From the NCBI GenBank assembly GCA_900314355.1, contig OMUY01000096.1:50242-114241 (forward strand): DNA of 64,000 nucleotides. Reading direction: 5' to 3'. The notes beneath the pieces are model-generated. The model worked only from the letters and a program-made list of their open reading frames with translations, ran no database searches and was not told the DNA's origin. The first letter of the stretch is position 1, and the number at the start of each line of letters is the position of its first letter. This DNA is from an uncultured Eubacteriales bacterium (GTDB taxonomy: Bacteria; Bacillota; Clostridia; Oscillospirales; Acutalibacteraceae). The position numbers were made by a program, and so were the translations under genes. Shown here piece by piece: positions 32,449 through 39,559 of this stretch.

Positions 32449-32479
32449 GTGGAAATATTGTGGGCGCGGAGGTCAAACA

Positions 32480-33049
32480 ATGAGCGATAAAAACGCTAAC
32501 AAATCCGAGAAGAAACCTATTTTTAAGAAGTGGTGGTTCTGGGTAATCATAGTTATTGTACTAGTTGGAATTGCGGGCGCTGCTGGTGGCAACAATAATG
32601 AACCGACAAAAGTTGATTCGAATACATCTTCATCTGAGCAGAAAAGCGAAGAAAAGACCGACTTCGCCGTGGGCGACGTTATTGCTTATGATGGCAAAGA
32701 GATAACCGTGGTTTCCGTACAGAGAAACTATGATTCAGGCAACGAGTATTATAAGCCTGAGTCCGGCAAAGAATTCGTCAAGATTAGTATAAAAATTGAA
32801 AATAAATCCGATTCCAAGATGTCTTATAATACCTATGACTGGGAAATTCAGGACAGTGATGGGGATATCCAGAGCGCAGACGGCGGCCTTCAGTTCACTG
32901 TTGATGGTGCCCTAAATAGTGGCGACTTGGCTCCTGGCGGCAAAAAGAGTGCTGATTTATATTTCCAGGTCCCTAGTGGCGATTCGAATCTTGTATTACA
33001 CTACAAATCGTCACTTTGGTCCGACAAGACTGTTAATATCAAGCTTTAA
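32480..33049 (+). CDS. DUF4352-type membrane-anchored protein in the foreign segment
   Basis: This is a 189-residue protein with a short Lys-rich N-terminus, one membrane helix ('KWWFWVIIVIVLVGIAGAAGG'-type, ~16-36), a Ser/Glu/Lys linker and a C-terminal immunoglobulin-like beta-sandwich. The latter contains 'SGKEFVKISIKIENKS' and 'LAPGGKKSADLYFQVP', the pattern of telokin-like DUF4352 domains. The ATG at 32480 has GGAGG 8 bp upstream; extension upstream would run into the broken tRNA. These proteins are common on mobile elements and surface loci of Firmicutes and Actinobacteria. Third-position codon use looks less biased than the flanks, which suggests import. Function unknown. Confidence 0.8.
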   Translation: MSDKNANKSEKKPIFKKWWFWVIIVIVLVGIAGAAGGNNNEPTKVDSNTSSSEQKSEEKTDFAVGDVIAYDGKEITVVSVQRNYDSGNEYYKPESGKEFVKISIKIENKSDSKMSYNTYDWEIQDSDGDIQSADGGLQFTVDGALNSGDLAPGGKKSADLYFQVPSGDSNLVLHYKSSLWSDKTVNIKL

Positions 33050-33053
33050 GCTC

Positions 33054-33081
33054 AAAAGAGTGCCAATGGCACTCTTTTTTG
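33054..33081. terminator. Bidirectional terminator in the foreign segment
   Basis: AAAGAGTGCC / GGCACTCTTT stem with T6 on the plus strand and A-rich symmetry for the convergent HTH gene. Confidence 0.88.
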
Positions 33082-33087
33082 TTTACC

Positions 33088-33540
33088 TCAATAATCCCAT
33101 CTAGTGCGCATTTTGACGCCAGCTTTCTTGAGCCTGCGACTGACGGCATTATCTGAAATATGATACCTCTCAGCTAGCTGTTTGGTAGTCCAGCCAGACT
33201 CATAAAGTTTGATGGCTTCGTTTAGTTCAATCTTCTCAATGGAGACTTTGACGCCCTGCTTTCTGAGATTATTGGCAATAGTGCTGCGATGGCAGTTGAA
33301 GGCTTCAGCGAGCTCATATGTCGACTCACCATTCTGGTATCTCTGAATAATTTGTTCTATTTCTTCGGGTTTTAGATGTTTTTGTTGCTGAGTGATGCCT
33401 TTTACGATAGAATTGGGGTCGTAGGAAGAATCGACAAGCACTTGATCCGATTCGGACTTCACGGGGATAGACACCTTGATTGCCTTGACTTTTTCAGAAA
33501 GCATTTTATAGTTCGAATTGAGCCCCGTTAGTCCCACCAT
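33088..33540 (-). CDS. Double helix-turn-helix protein, probably C-terminal fragment of a recombinase
   Basis: This open frame codes two tandem HTH segments: 'RYQNGESTYELAEAFNCHRSTIANNLRKQGV' and 'LYESGWTTKQLAERYHISDNAVSRRLKKAGV' (each read here as motif summary). They resemble the resolvase-type HTH repeats at the C-terminus of serine recombinases from Actinobacteria and Firmicutes. No catalytic recombinase domain precedes them: the frame runs into the left end of repeat copy 2 at 33534. The ATG at 33540 (150 residues) lies in the junction and has no good ribosome binding site; ATG 33504 (138 residues) is an alternative. It is best explained as a gene cut by the junction, though a stand-alone small DNA-binding protein cannot be excluded. 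Confidence 0.55.
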   Translation of the reverse strand: MVGLTGLNSNYKMLSEKVKAIKVSIPVKSESDQVLVDSSYDPNSIVKGITQQQKHLKPEEIEQIIQRYQNGESTYELAEAFNCHRSTIANNLRKQGVKVSIEKIELNEAIKLYESGWTTKQLAERYHISDNAVSRRLKKAGVKMRTRWDY

Positions 33541-33671
33541 TTTCTTTCTGTAATTTTTTTTTGCAAAAAAATATAAGGACGTCAAAAAGCCGACGTCCTT
33601 TTTTTGACGGATATTTTTCCGTCAATATGCTTTAGGTTTGATTATTTTCTAAAACTCAGAACGCTGTCCGG

Positions 33672-34184
33672 TCAGTGGAGAGCATCATCCGATTTTAAGA
33701 CTTTAATAATTTCGCCTATATAAATCTCGTGGTAATCTCCGTTATACCATCTTTCAATTATATCTTTATCAACGAAGTCGTTTTCCTCCATTGGACATCG
33801 AAAAGCTTTTTTGCATATGAACACATACTTCGCCTCGTCAAAATATACTGTTTCGTCTGAATAAACGGGGGTAAGCCCGCATTTTTTTATTTTGTCTTCA
33901 TTCGCGCCTGTCGCCGAACCGAGATATCCCATTTCTTTTCTGAACTTTTTGCCCATTACAGATACCGAGAAGATATCGTTTTCGTCCATGAGACGCTTTG
34001 TAAATCTCTGAGGTCTCACGTAGACAGTTGCCACAGGACCGCCCCAGAGCGTACCGAGACCTCCCCATGAAACAGTCATGGAGTTAAACCCAGTTTTTTC
34101 ATTGCCGGAATTTAAGGCGCACCAATCCTCGTCAAAAACTTTGAAAGGAAACAGCTCAACCGATTTTACGTCAATTTCTGTCAT
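33672..34184 (-). CDS. Flavin reductase family protein (copy 2)
   Basis: Identical 170-residue protein to that at 30769-31281, with the same GGAGG site and start. No difference was seen between the copies, which means the duplication is very recent or artificial. Confidence 0.85.
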   Translation of the reverse strand: MTEIDVKSVELFPFKVFDEDWCALNSGNEKTGFNSMTVSWGGLGTLWGGPVATVYVRPQRFTKRLMDENDIFSVSVMGKKFRKEMGYLGSATGANEDKIKKCGLTPVYSDETVYFDEAKYVFICKKAFRCPMEENDFVDKDIIERWYNGDYHEIYIGEIIKVLKSDDALH

Positions 34185-34267
34185 AATGTCCTCCGGAAAA
34201 ACTTTTTTCATTGATAATTGTATCATAAAATCGTGTATTTGCAAATTGTTTTTTAACGTGAATAAAA

Positions 34268-34315
34268 AAAATTATTCAAACAGAAACCTCGGATAGCCCG
34301 AGGTCTCTGTTTGAA
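34268..34315 (-). terminator. Terminator between tiny leader ORF and flavin reductase gene (copy 2)
   Basis: Same long stem and minus-strand T8 tract as at 31365-31412. Confidence 0.75.
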
Positions 34316-34355
34316 AGGAATTTGTGTTTTTATGAAGGATTCATTTATGAAAAAA

Positions 34356-34385
34356 TCATTTTTTGACGCTTATCTTTGTCTTCAT
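34356..34385 (-). CDS. Nine-residue leader-like ORF (copy 2)
   Basis: Same MKTKISVKK frame with AAGGAGAT site as at 31453-31482. Confidence 0.4.
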   Translation of the reverse strand: MKTKISVKK

Positions 34386-34644
34386 GTACCATCTCCTTGA
34401 TTGCAATTAAATAATAACCTGTCACGCTTGAAGAAAACTAAAGTAAACTTTAAATTTAATTAAAATTTTTTTACGAAGACACTAAACGTTCTCAAGCAAT
34501 GAAAAGCGTCGCCGCCGCCTGATTCGGCGGTTCATTTTTTTGAATATAAAAAATTTTCGCAGCCTATTTCTTTTTTATTTATTTTATGATATGATATCTT
34601 TGAAATGAATTGATTTTCATAATAAATAAAAGGAGCGATAATAA

Positions 34645-35019
34645 ATGGAAATGAAATTTTATCAATGCGCCCACTGCGGACAAATCATTGCGAAAGTCAA
34701 AGACACGGGCGTTCCGGTTATCTGCTGCGGTGAACCTATGAAGGAGATTATCCCGTGTTCTACGGACGCGTCCGTTGAGAAACACGTCCCAGTTGTCAAA
34801 GTTGAAGGCGATACCGTAATTGTTACAGTCGGCTCGGTGGAGCACCCGATGCTGCCGGAACACTATATTGAGTGGATATCTCTTCAGACAAAACAGGGAA
34901 ATCAGAGAAAAGAACTCAAGCCCGGCGGCGAACCGAAAGCTTGTTTTAAAATCTGCGAGGGCGACGAGGTAGAGGCTGTATACGCTTATTGCAATCTCCA
35001 CAGCCTTTGGAAAGCATAA
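34645..35019 (+). CDS. dfx: Desulfoferrodoxin, copy 2
   Basis: Identical 124-residue superoxide reductase to that at 31742-32116, with all nine iron ligands. Its upstream sequence, including the AGGAGCG site and the CCGCC/GGCGG hairpin, is also identical, so both copies should be expressed alike. It precedes the intact tRNA-Pro. Confidence 0.96.
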   Translation: MEMKFYQCAHCGQIIAKVKDTGVPVICCGEPMKEIIPCSTDASVEKHVPVVKVEGDTVIVTVGSVEHPMLPEHYIEWISLQTKQGNQRKELKPGGEPKACFKICEGDEVEAVYAYCNLHSLWKA

Positions 35020-35032
35020 TTAAAATTTTTCG

Positions 35033-35120
35033 TATGCGGAATATGATTATTCCGTATACAATGAAAAATCCGTCGGTTCCGTTCGGCATGTTAAGAAAGC
35101 CGGCGGAGCCGATTTTTATT
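35033..35120 (+). terminator. Hairpin pair after desulfoferrodoxin (copy 2)
   Basis: Same two stems as at 32130-32217; the second is followed by TTTTTATTTT. Confidence 0.75.
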
Positions 35121-35283
35121 TTACGTTTTTTTAAAAACAATAAATTCCGCTTCCCGTGACGCCAAGGACGAACCGACAAAAAATTTCGGCGTTTTCAAAA
35201 TAAAAGCTTGCAATTACACAAAGACTGTGATAATATATTCAAGCAAGATAAATTTCCTGATTAGGGTTTACCGAAATTCAATT

Positions 35284-35359
35284 CCGGGTGTGGCGCAGTT
35301 GGGAGCGCGCTTGACTGGGGGTCAAGAGGCCGTGAGTTCAAGTCTCGCCACTCGGACCA
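35284..35359 (+). tRNA. tRNA-Pro (anticodon GGG), intact copy
   Basis: Acceptor CCGGGTG/CACTCGG (one G-U), D-arm GCGC..GCGC, anticodon stem CTTGA/TCAAG with loop CTGGGGG, T-arm with TTCAAGT, encoded CCA. It is probably the only functional one of the two copies. Two tandem terminators follow. Confidence 0.93.
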
Positions 35360-35364
35360 GTCGA

Positions 35365-35407
35365 GGACCTCGACACGCAATTCAAGCGGTTGAGGTTCTT
35401 TTTTTAT
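35365..35407 (+). terminator. tRNA-Pro terminator 1
   Basis: GGACCTCGAC / GGTTGAGGTTC stem (with G-U pairs) and a T7 tract. The near-identical second copy is listed next. Confidence 0.82.
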
Positions 35408-35457
35408 GGGGTTTTTTCTCGTAATTCAAGCCTATTATAAACACTCGAACCGGTCGA

Positions 35458-35499
35458 GAACCTTAACACGCGATTCAAGCGGTTGAGGTTCTTTTTTAT
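35458..35499 (+). terminator. tRNA-Pro terminator 2
   Basis: GAACCTTAAC / GGTTGAGGTTC stem and a T6 tract; duplicate of terminator 1. The 35560-35719 stretch beyond it is AT-rich leader to the next gene with an AGGAGG site at its end. Confidence 0.82.
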
Positions 35500-35719
35500 G
35501 GGGTTTTTTCTCGTAATTCAAGCCTGTTATATACACTCGATTCGATTGAAGTCTCGACATGTTTCGAACATTGTCGTTTTTTTTGTTTATTAGATTCCGA
35601 AAAAGTTTTTTACAAAAAAATCATTTCGGTTTTTTGCCGTTCATTTTATTTTTTTATTGATAAAATTATTTTTTTCTGATAATATGAAAAATGAACATAA
35701 TAACAGGAGGAGAATGTGT

Positions 35720-37390
35720 ATGGTAAAGTTGAGCAAAAACGGGAAAATTCTTTTATTTGCCGCAGTTGTGCTGATACTTATTGCGTCTGTCTTCAGGGAG
35801 ATTTCCAAAATCGCGCCGGGACGCATGATATTCGGCGTCATTCGTTCTGCTGTTTATATTTTGGTTTTTTCCGTTTGGGGATATCTTCTTTCAAAAAGAA
35901 TAATCCGTCCGCAGCTGAAAAGGTTTATGACTGAAATCGCCGCCTGTCTTTCATTATGGTTTATTTTCCGCACGCTGAAATATCAATTTCTGACTTTAGA
36001 AAAAACGCTGACGGCAAACAGATACTGCTGGTACGCTTTTTATATACCGATAATTCTTCTTCCTCTTCTGTCGCTTTTTGCGGCGTTTTCGATAGGAAAA
36101 CCGGAATCATATAAAATTCCCGGTATTATCAGGCTTCTCAACCTTCCTGCCGTCATTCTTATAGCACTTGTATTTACAAATGATTTTCATCAGAAGGTGT
36201 TTTATTTTCCCGACGGCGTCTCCTCTTACGATAACGGCGTAAGCTACGAGTACGGCGTCGTATACTGGATAATACTTGCTTATGTCGTCATTCTCGGAGT
36301 TTCCGCATTTGTAATGATTTTCATAAAATGCCGAATACCCGGCAGTGGAAAATTTCTCGTGCTTCCTTTAATTCCGGCGGCGGTAGTCGTAGTCTACAGC
36401 GTGCTTTTTCACGCCGCCAATTCGTTTATCATCAATATCGCCGGTGATATGACGGCCGTTTACTGCGTCTGGACAGCGCTTTTGTTTGAATGTCTTATAC
36501 AGTGCGGTCTTATTCAATCAAATACCCATTACACCGAGCTATTTATGGCGTCGGATATTTCAGCGCTAATAACGGATGACGATTTGAATATCTGTTATGC
36601 TTCCGAAAATTCCGAGTCAATAGACAGTCAGACAATGACCTCCGCTTTGCACGAGCCTGTAATATCTTCGGGCGGAATCAGGCTTCGTTCCGCAAAGATT
36701 GGCGGCGGATACATATTTTGGCAGGAGGATATTTCGGATCTTCTTCTTGTTTTAAAAGTTCTGAAAGAGACAAGCGAAGAGCTTGAAAGCTACGGCGGCC
36801 TTCTTGAAGAAGAAAACAAAAAGAAGAGGCGGAGTACTGCGCTTGAAGAGAGAAAAAGGCTTTACGAGCTTATACAAGATACCGTAAGACCTCACATAGA
36901 ACCGCTGAGACGGATTTCCGACGAATTGAAAAAATCGGATAATCTGGAGGAATCGAAACATATGCTCGGCAGAATCGCCGTCATAGGCGCGTATATCAAA
37001 AGGCGTACAAATTTGATAATACTTGCCGACAGACAGGGAAAGGTTAATTCGTCGGAGCTTGAGCTGTGCCTTATGGAATCTATAAATTATATCAAAGTCT
37101 ACGGAGCGGCGGCGGCTTTAAATTACAGTATTACCGGCGATTTGTCTTCTTATTTCGCCGGGGAAATTTTTGACTTCTTTGAATTTGCCGCAGAAATTTC
37201 TCTTGACAGTCTATCCGGCATGGCTGTTTTCGCATCGGGAGACGAAAATAATGCTGAAATACGGATAGAACTCGCCTGTTCGGAGGATATGACCGAAATA
37301 AAAAAATATTTCGGCTCGTCTAAGGTTATAAACGATGACGGCGTATGGTACCTCACTTTGGATTTGCCCGAAAAAGGAGAATCTGCATGA
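35720..37390 (+). CDS. 7TM sensor protein with degenerate kinase-like C-terminus
   Basis: This is a 556-residue membrane protein. About seven to eight helices in residues 1-~275 resemble the histidine-kinase N-terminal 7TM region. A short PAS-like part ('ISALITDDDLNICYASE') follows, then a long charged coiled coil ('ELESYGGLLEEENKKKRR') and a C-terminal region that aligns in position with an HATPase domain but lacks the N box and glycine boxes. The ATG at 35720 lies 9 bp after AGGAGG; other in-frame ATGs are too near or too far. Its stop overlaps the next gene's start by 4 bp. It probably senses a signal and partners the downstream kinase rather than phosphorylating itself. Confidence 0.75.
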   Translation: MVKLSKNGKILLFAAVVLILIASVFREISKIAPGRMIFGVIRSAVYILVFSVWGYLLSKRIIRPQLKRFMTEIAACLSLWFIFRTLKYQFLTLEKTLTANRYCWYAFYIPIILLPLLSLFAAFSIGKPESYKIPGIIRLLNLPAVILIALVFTNDFHQKVFYFPDGVSSYDNGVSYEYGVVYWIILAYVVILGVSAFVMIFIKCRIPGSGKFLVLPLIPAAVVVVYSVLFHAANSFIINIAGDMTAVYCVWTALLFECLIQCGLIQSNTHYTELFMASDISALITDDDLNICYASENSESIDSQTMTSALHEPVISSGGIRLRSAKIGGGYIFWQEDISDLLLVLKVLKETSEELESYGGLLEEENKKKRRSTALEERKRLYELIQDTVRPHIEPLRRISDELKKSDNLEESKHMLGRIAVIGAYIKRRTNLIILADRQGKVNSSELELCLMESINYIKVYGAAAALNYSITGDLSSYFAGEIFDFFEFAAEISLDSLSGMAVFASGDENNAEIRIELACSEDMTEIKKYFGSSKVINDDGVWYLTLDLPEKGESA

Positions 37391-38382
37391 AAAGAAAAAG
37401 GATAGGTACGCAGTCGATAAGGGAAAGCCTTGACAATCTGCCGAACGGTATTTGTTTTTCCGACAGAAACGGCTATATCATACTTTGCAACAGGACTATG
37501 AACAACATATGCCTTGAACTGCTGGAAAACGATTTAAAACATATTTCGGAGCTTGAAAGAGCACTGACAAATCCAAAAAACGCCGTACCGCTCGATATGG
37601 ATTTATCCGAAAACGAAAAAATCATAATGATGAAAACAGGCGTAATATGGAAATTCACGCGAAGAGAAATACAAGATAAAGAGAATAACACATATATTCA
37701 ATACCACGCCGTCGACGTAACAGAGCTTTATCTGAAAAAGAAAGAGTTTGAAAGAGAGAACGAACGCCTTCAGAACGTAATCGAAAGGGCGAAAAAACTT
37801 TACTCCGAGCTTGACGACATTGTGAAAGAAGAGGAAAATTTAGCAATTAAAACAAAAGTCCACGACGATATGGGTCAGCTTCTTCTGCTTACGAGGAAAA
37901 TAATGTCTCAGGACAACGCGGAGGCGGATGATATCAAAAAAACCGCAAAACAATGGGAAATTATGATTTCGGCTCTCGGCAAAATTTCGGAGGAAAACGA
38001 CGACGGCAAGTCATCCGTAAGACCGGCGGATCTTGAAAAAGATCTTTCCGTCATAGGAGTAAAACTTGTAATAACCGGTGATTTCCCCGAGGACAGAAAA
38101 ACTGCTTCTCTTATGTCCGCCGCCATCAGAGAATCCGCCGTAAACGCCGTGCGTCATGCCAACGGAAAAGATCTGTATGTTTCGTTTTCACATTTCGGTT
38201 CAAAATTAATAGCGGAGATTACAAATTCCGGCGAAAGACCGAAAGGAAAGATCAAAGAGGGCGGAGGTCTCGGATCTCTAAGGGCAAAAACTGAAAAAGC
38301 AGGCGGAACGATGATAACGGAGAGCGAACCGGTATTCAGGCTTGTGATAACCGTTCCGGAAAAGGAGGAGAACAAATTATGA
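37387..38382 (+). CDS. PAS-domain NarL-type sensor kinase (cytoplasmic)
   Basis: This is a 331-residue soluble kinase with no membrane helix. A PAS-like domain lies at residues ~12-115 ('LPNGICFSDRNGYIILCNRTM'), then a coiled coil, then a HisKA_3-like phosphotransfer helix with candidate His159 in 'KVHDDMGQLLL'. The HATPase_c domain has 'AIRESAVNAVRHA' (N box) and 'GGGLGSLRAKTEKAGG' (G box). Those motifs are complete, unlike in the upstream 7TM protein. Overlaps of 4 bp at both ends (with the 7TM gene and with the regulator gene) mark a coupled three-gene system. The start is supported by AAGGAGA at 37374. Confidence 0.85.
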   Translation: MKRKRIGTQSIRESLDNLPNGICFSDRNGYIILCNRTMNNICLELLENDLKHISELERALTNPKNAVPLDMDLSENEKIIMMKTGVIWKFTRREIQDKENNTYIQYHAVDVTELYLKKKEFERENERLQNVIERAKKLYSELDDIVKEEENLAIKTKVHDDMGQLLLLTRKIMSQDNAEADDIKKTAKQWEIMISALGKISEENDDGKSSVRPADLEKDLSVIGVKLVITGDFPEDRKTASLMSAAIRESAVNAVRHANGKDLYVSFSHFGSKLIAEITNSGERPKGKIKEGGGLGSLRAKTEKAGGTMITESEPVFRLVITVPEKEENKL

Positions 38383-38999
38383 ATGTGCTTCTTGTAGAGG
38401 ACAGAAAAATGGCGCGCGACTGTATGACAGGGTATATAAACGCGTCCGAAAATTTTGTTCTTGCGGCTCAGACTCCGTCAGCGTCAATGGCGGAGATAAT
38501 TTGCATGAAAAATAAAATAGATCTTATTTTAATGGACGTCTGTACGGCGGACAACGACGACGGCATAAATGCAGCCGCGCGGATAAAGAAAAAATTTCCG
38601 TCAATCAAGATAATAATAGTCACCGGCATGACAACTGTCGATCTCATCGAGAGAGCGAAAAAAGCCGGAGCCGACAGCTTCTGGTACAAGGAGACGGAGG
38701 GAGACGAGCTTATTGACGTAATGAACCGCACGGTTAATGGAGAAAACGTTTACCCAAAAAGTGCGCCTGTCGTTAAAATAGGAAATATGAACACATCTGA
38801 AATTTCTGAAAGAGAACTTGAAGTTTTAAGACTTATGGCGGAAGGTTATACCGATTCCGCCATAGCGAAAAAACTTTGCGTTTCGGTTCCTGCCGTCAGA
38901 TACCATGTGACACAGCTTCTTCAAAAAACAGGATACGAAAACAGGGTAAAGCTTATTGCGGATCTCATCAACAAAGATTTCATCGTTCCGGATTTTTGA
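38379..38999 (+). CDS. NarL/LuxR-family response regulator
   Basis: This is a 206-residue regulator. The receiver domain has an N-terminal acidic 'VEDRKMARD', phospho-acceptor Asp53 in 'LILMDVCTADNDD', Thr in 'IIIVTGMT' and Lys in 'FWYKETEG'. The C-terminal LuxR HTH starts at 'ISERELEVLRLMAEGYTDSAIAKKL' with recognition helix 'SVPAVRYHVTQLLQKTG'. The start overlaps the kinase stop by 4 bp. It is ended by a strong terminator 23 bp downstream. It is the output of the 7TM/PAS kinase pair; targets could include the adjacent pseudo-receiver and dockerin genes, which is inference. Confidence 0.93.
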   Translation: MNVLLVEDRKMARDCMTGYINASENFVLAAQTPSASMAEIICMKNKIDLILMDVCTADNDDGINAAARIKKKFPSIKIIIVTGMTTVDLIERAKKAGADSFWYKETEGDELIDVMNRTVNGENVYPKSAPVVKIGNMNTSEISERELEVLRLMAEGYTDSAIAKKLCVSVPAVRYHVTQLLQKTGYENRVKLIADLINKDFIVPDF

Positions 39000-39021
39000 A
39001 AAAACAATTTAATATGCGCCG

Positions 39022-39054
39022 CGCTTTCGGATTTCAATCCGAAAGCGTTTTTTT
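39022..39054 (+). terminator. Terminator of the 7TM/kinase/regulator operon
   Basis: CGCTTTCGGA / TCCGAAAGCG perfect 10-bp stem with T7. Confidence 0.93.
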
Positions 39055-39151
39055 GGTAAAAACTATCATTTCTGATAGGGAGTTTCCGTTCGGGGCGTTT
39101 TATAATAATATCGTACAAAGTTTAAAACGGCGAAAGGCGGGCCGCTTTGAA

Positions 39152-39538
39152 ATGAGAACTGTAATAGTAAATATGAAGGACTATATATTTTCCGACGCCG
39201 TATCGAAGGCGCTGCGGTCTGATCCGTCGTGTGATTTTAACGTTTTAAGGGCGTCGTCCTCGTCGGAGCTTCTGAACTGCGTAGCGCAGTCGGATCCGTT
39301 CGCGGTGCTTATGGAGGTAAACGAAATGCCTCCGTATACGTTTGACGAGAGGTTGAAAACAGTAGATTTAATTAAGGGAAATTGTCCTAAATGCAAAGTA
39401 GTGTTTGTCGTCGATGAAAATTCCGAAAAGGGAGTTGCTGCAAACGTAAGGGAGGCGAAGAAAGCGGGAATAATCGATCAGTTTATCTACGGCTCGGTCA
39501 GCGCGGATTATTTGATTGCACTGACGGATACATTGTGA
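39152..39538 (+). CDS. Stand-alone pseudo-receiver protein
   Basis: This is a 128-residue protein with the length and strand order of a CheY-like receiver but without its active site. At the acidic pair it has Met8-Lys9. The phospho-acceptor position is Glu55 ('LMEVNEMPP') instead of Asp. The Thr/Ser position reads 'VFVVDEN' and the Lys region 'QFIYGSV' lacks Lys. The Glu could act as a constitutive phosphomimic. It has no output domain, no TM, and a poor ribosome binding site (AGGCGGG lies 12 or more bp upstream). It lies between the NarL-type system's terminator and a dockerin gene. I infer a signalling adaptor or anti-partner; the family call is by fold pattern. Confidence 0.6.
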   Translation: MRTVIVNMKDYIFSDAVSKALRSDPSCDFNVLRASSSSELLNCVAQSDPFAVLMEVNEMPPYTFDERLKTVDLIKGNCPKCKVVFVVDENSEKGVAANVREAKKAGIIDQFIYGSVSADYLIALTDTL

Positions 39539-39559
39539 AAAGAAAAAAAGAGGTTAATT

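Larger units (their letters stand above)
33534..35351 (+). repeat. Direct repeat R, copy 2 (1,818 bp)
   Basis: Second copy of 30631-32448. To its left is the foreign segment instead of tRNA-Val, with CCCGTTAGT before CCACCA where tRNA-Val has CCGTTAGCGT. To its right the native tRNA-Pro 3' end continues. Confidence 0.95.
35350..35560 (+). repeat. Tandem ~93-bp repeat of tRNA-Pro 3' end plus terminator
   Basis: Two full units (35350-35441 and 35442-35533) and a degenerate third beginning at 35534. Each starts with a version of the tRNA 3' terminus (CACTCGGACCAGTCGA, CACTCGAACCGGTCGA, CACTCGATTCGATTGA) and contains a terminator hairpin, then TATGGGGTTTTTTCTCG. Confidence 0.85.

Noticed and set aside
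33500-33540. tRNA 3'-end-like sequence (GTTCGAATTG...CCACCA) at the right end of the foreign segment
   Set aside because: No complementary T-stem, anticodon arm or D-arm precedes it, and it lies inside the HTH frame. The resemblance may reflect an att-type match but it is not a tRNA gene.
30631-35351. Insertion sequence or transposon as cause of the duplication
   Set aside because: No terminal inverted repeats, transposase or short target-site duplication was found at the repeat ends; breakpoints lie in tRNA 3' ends instead.
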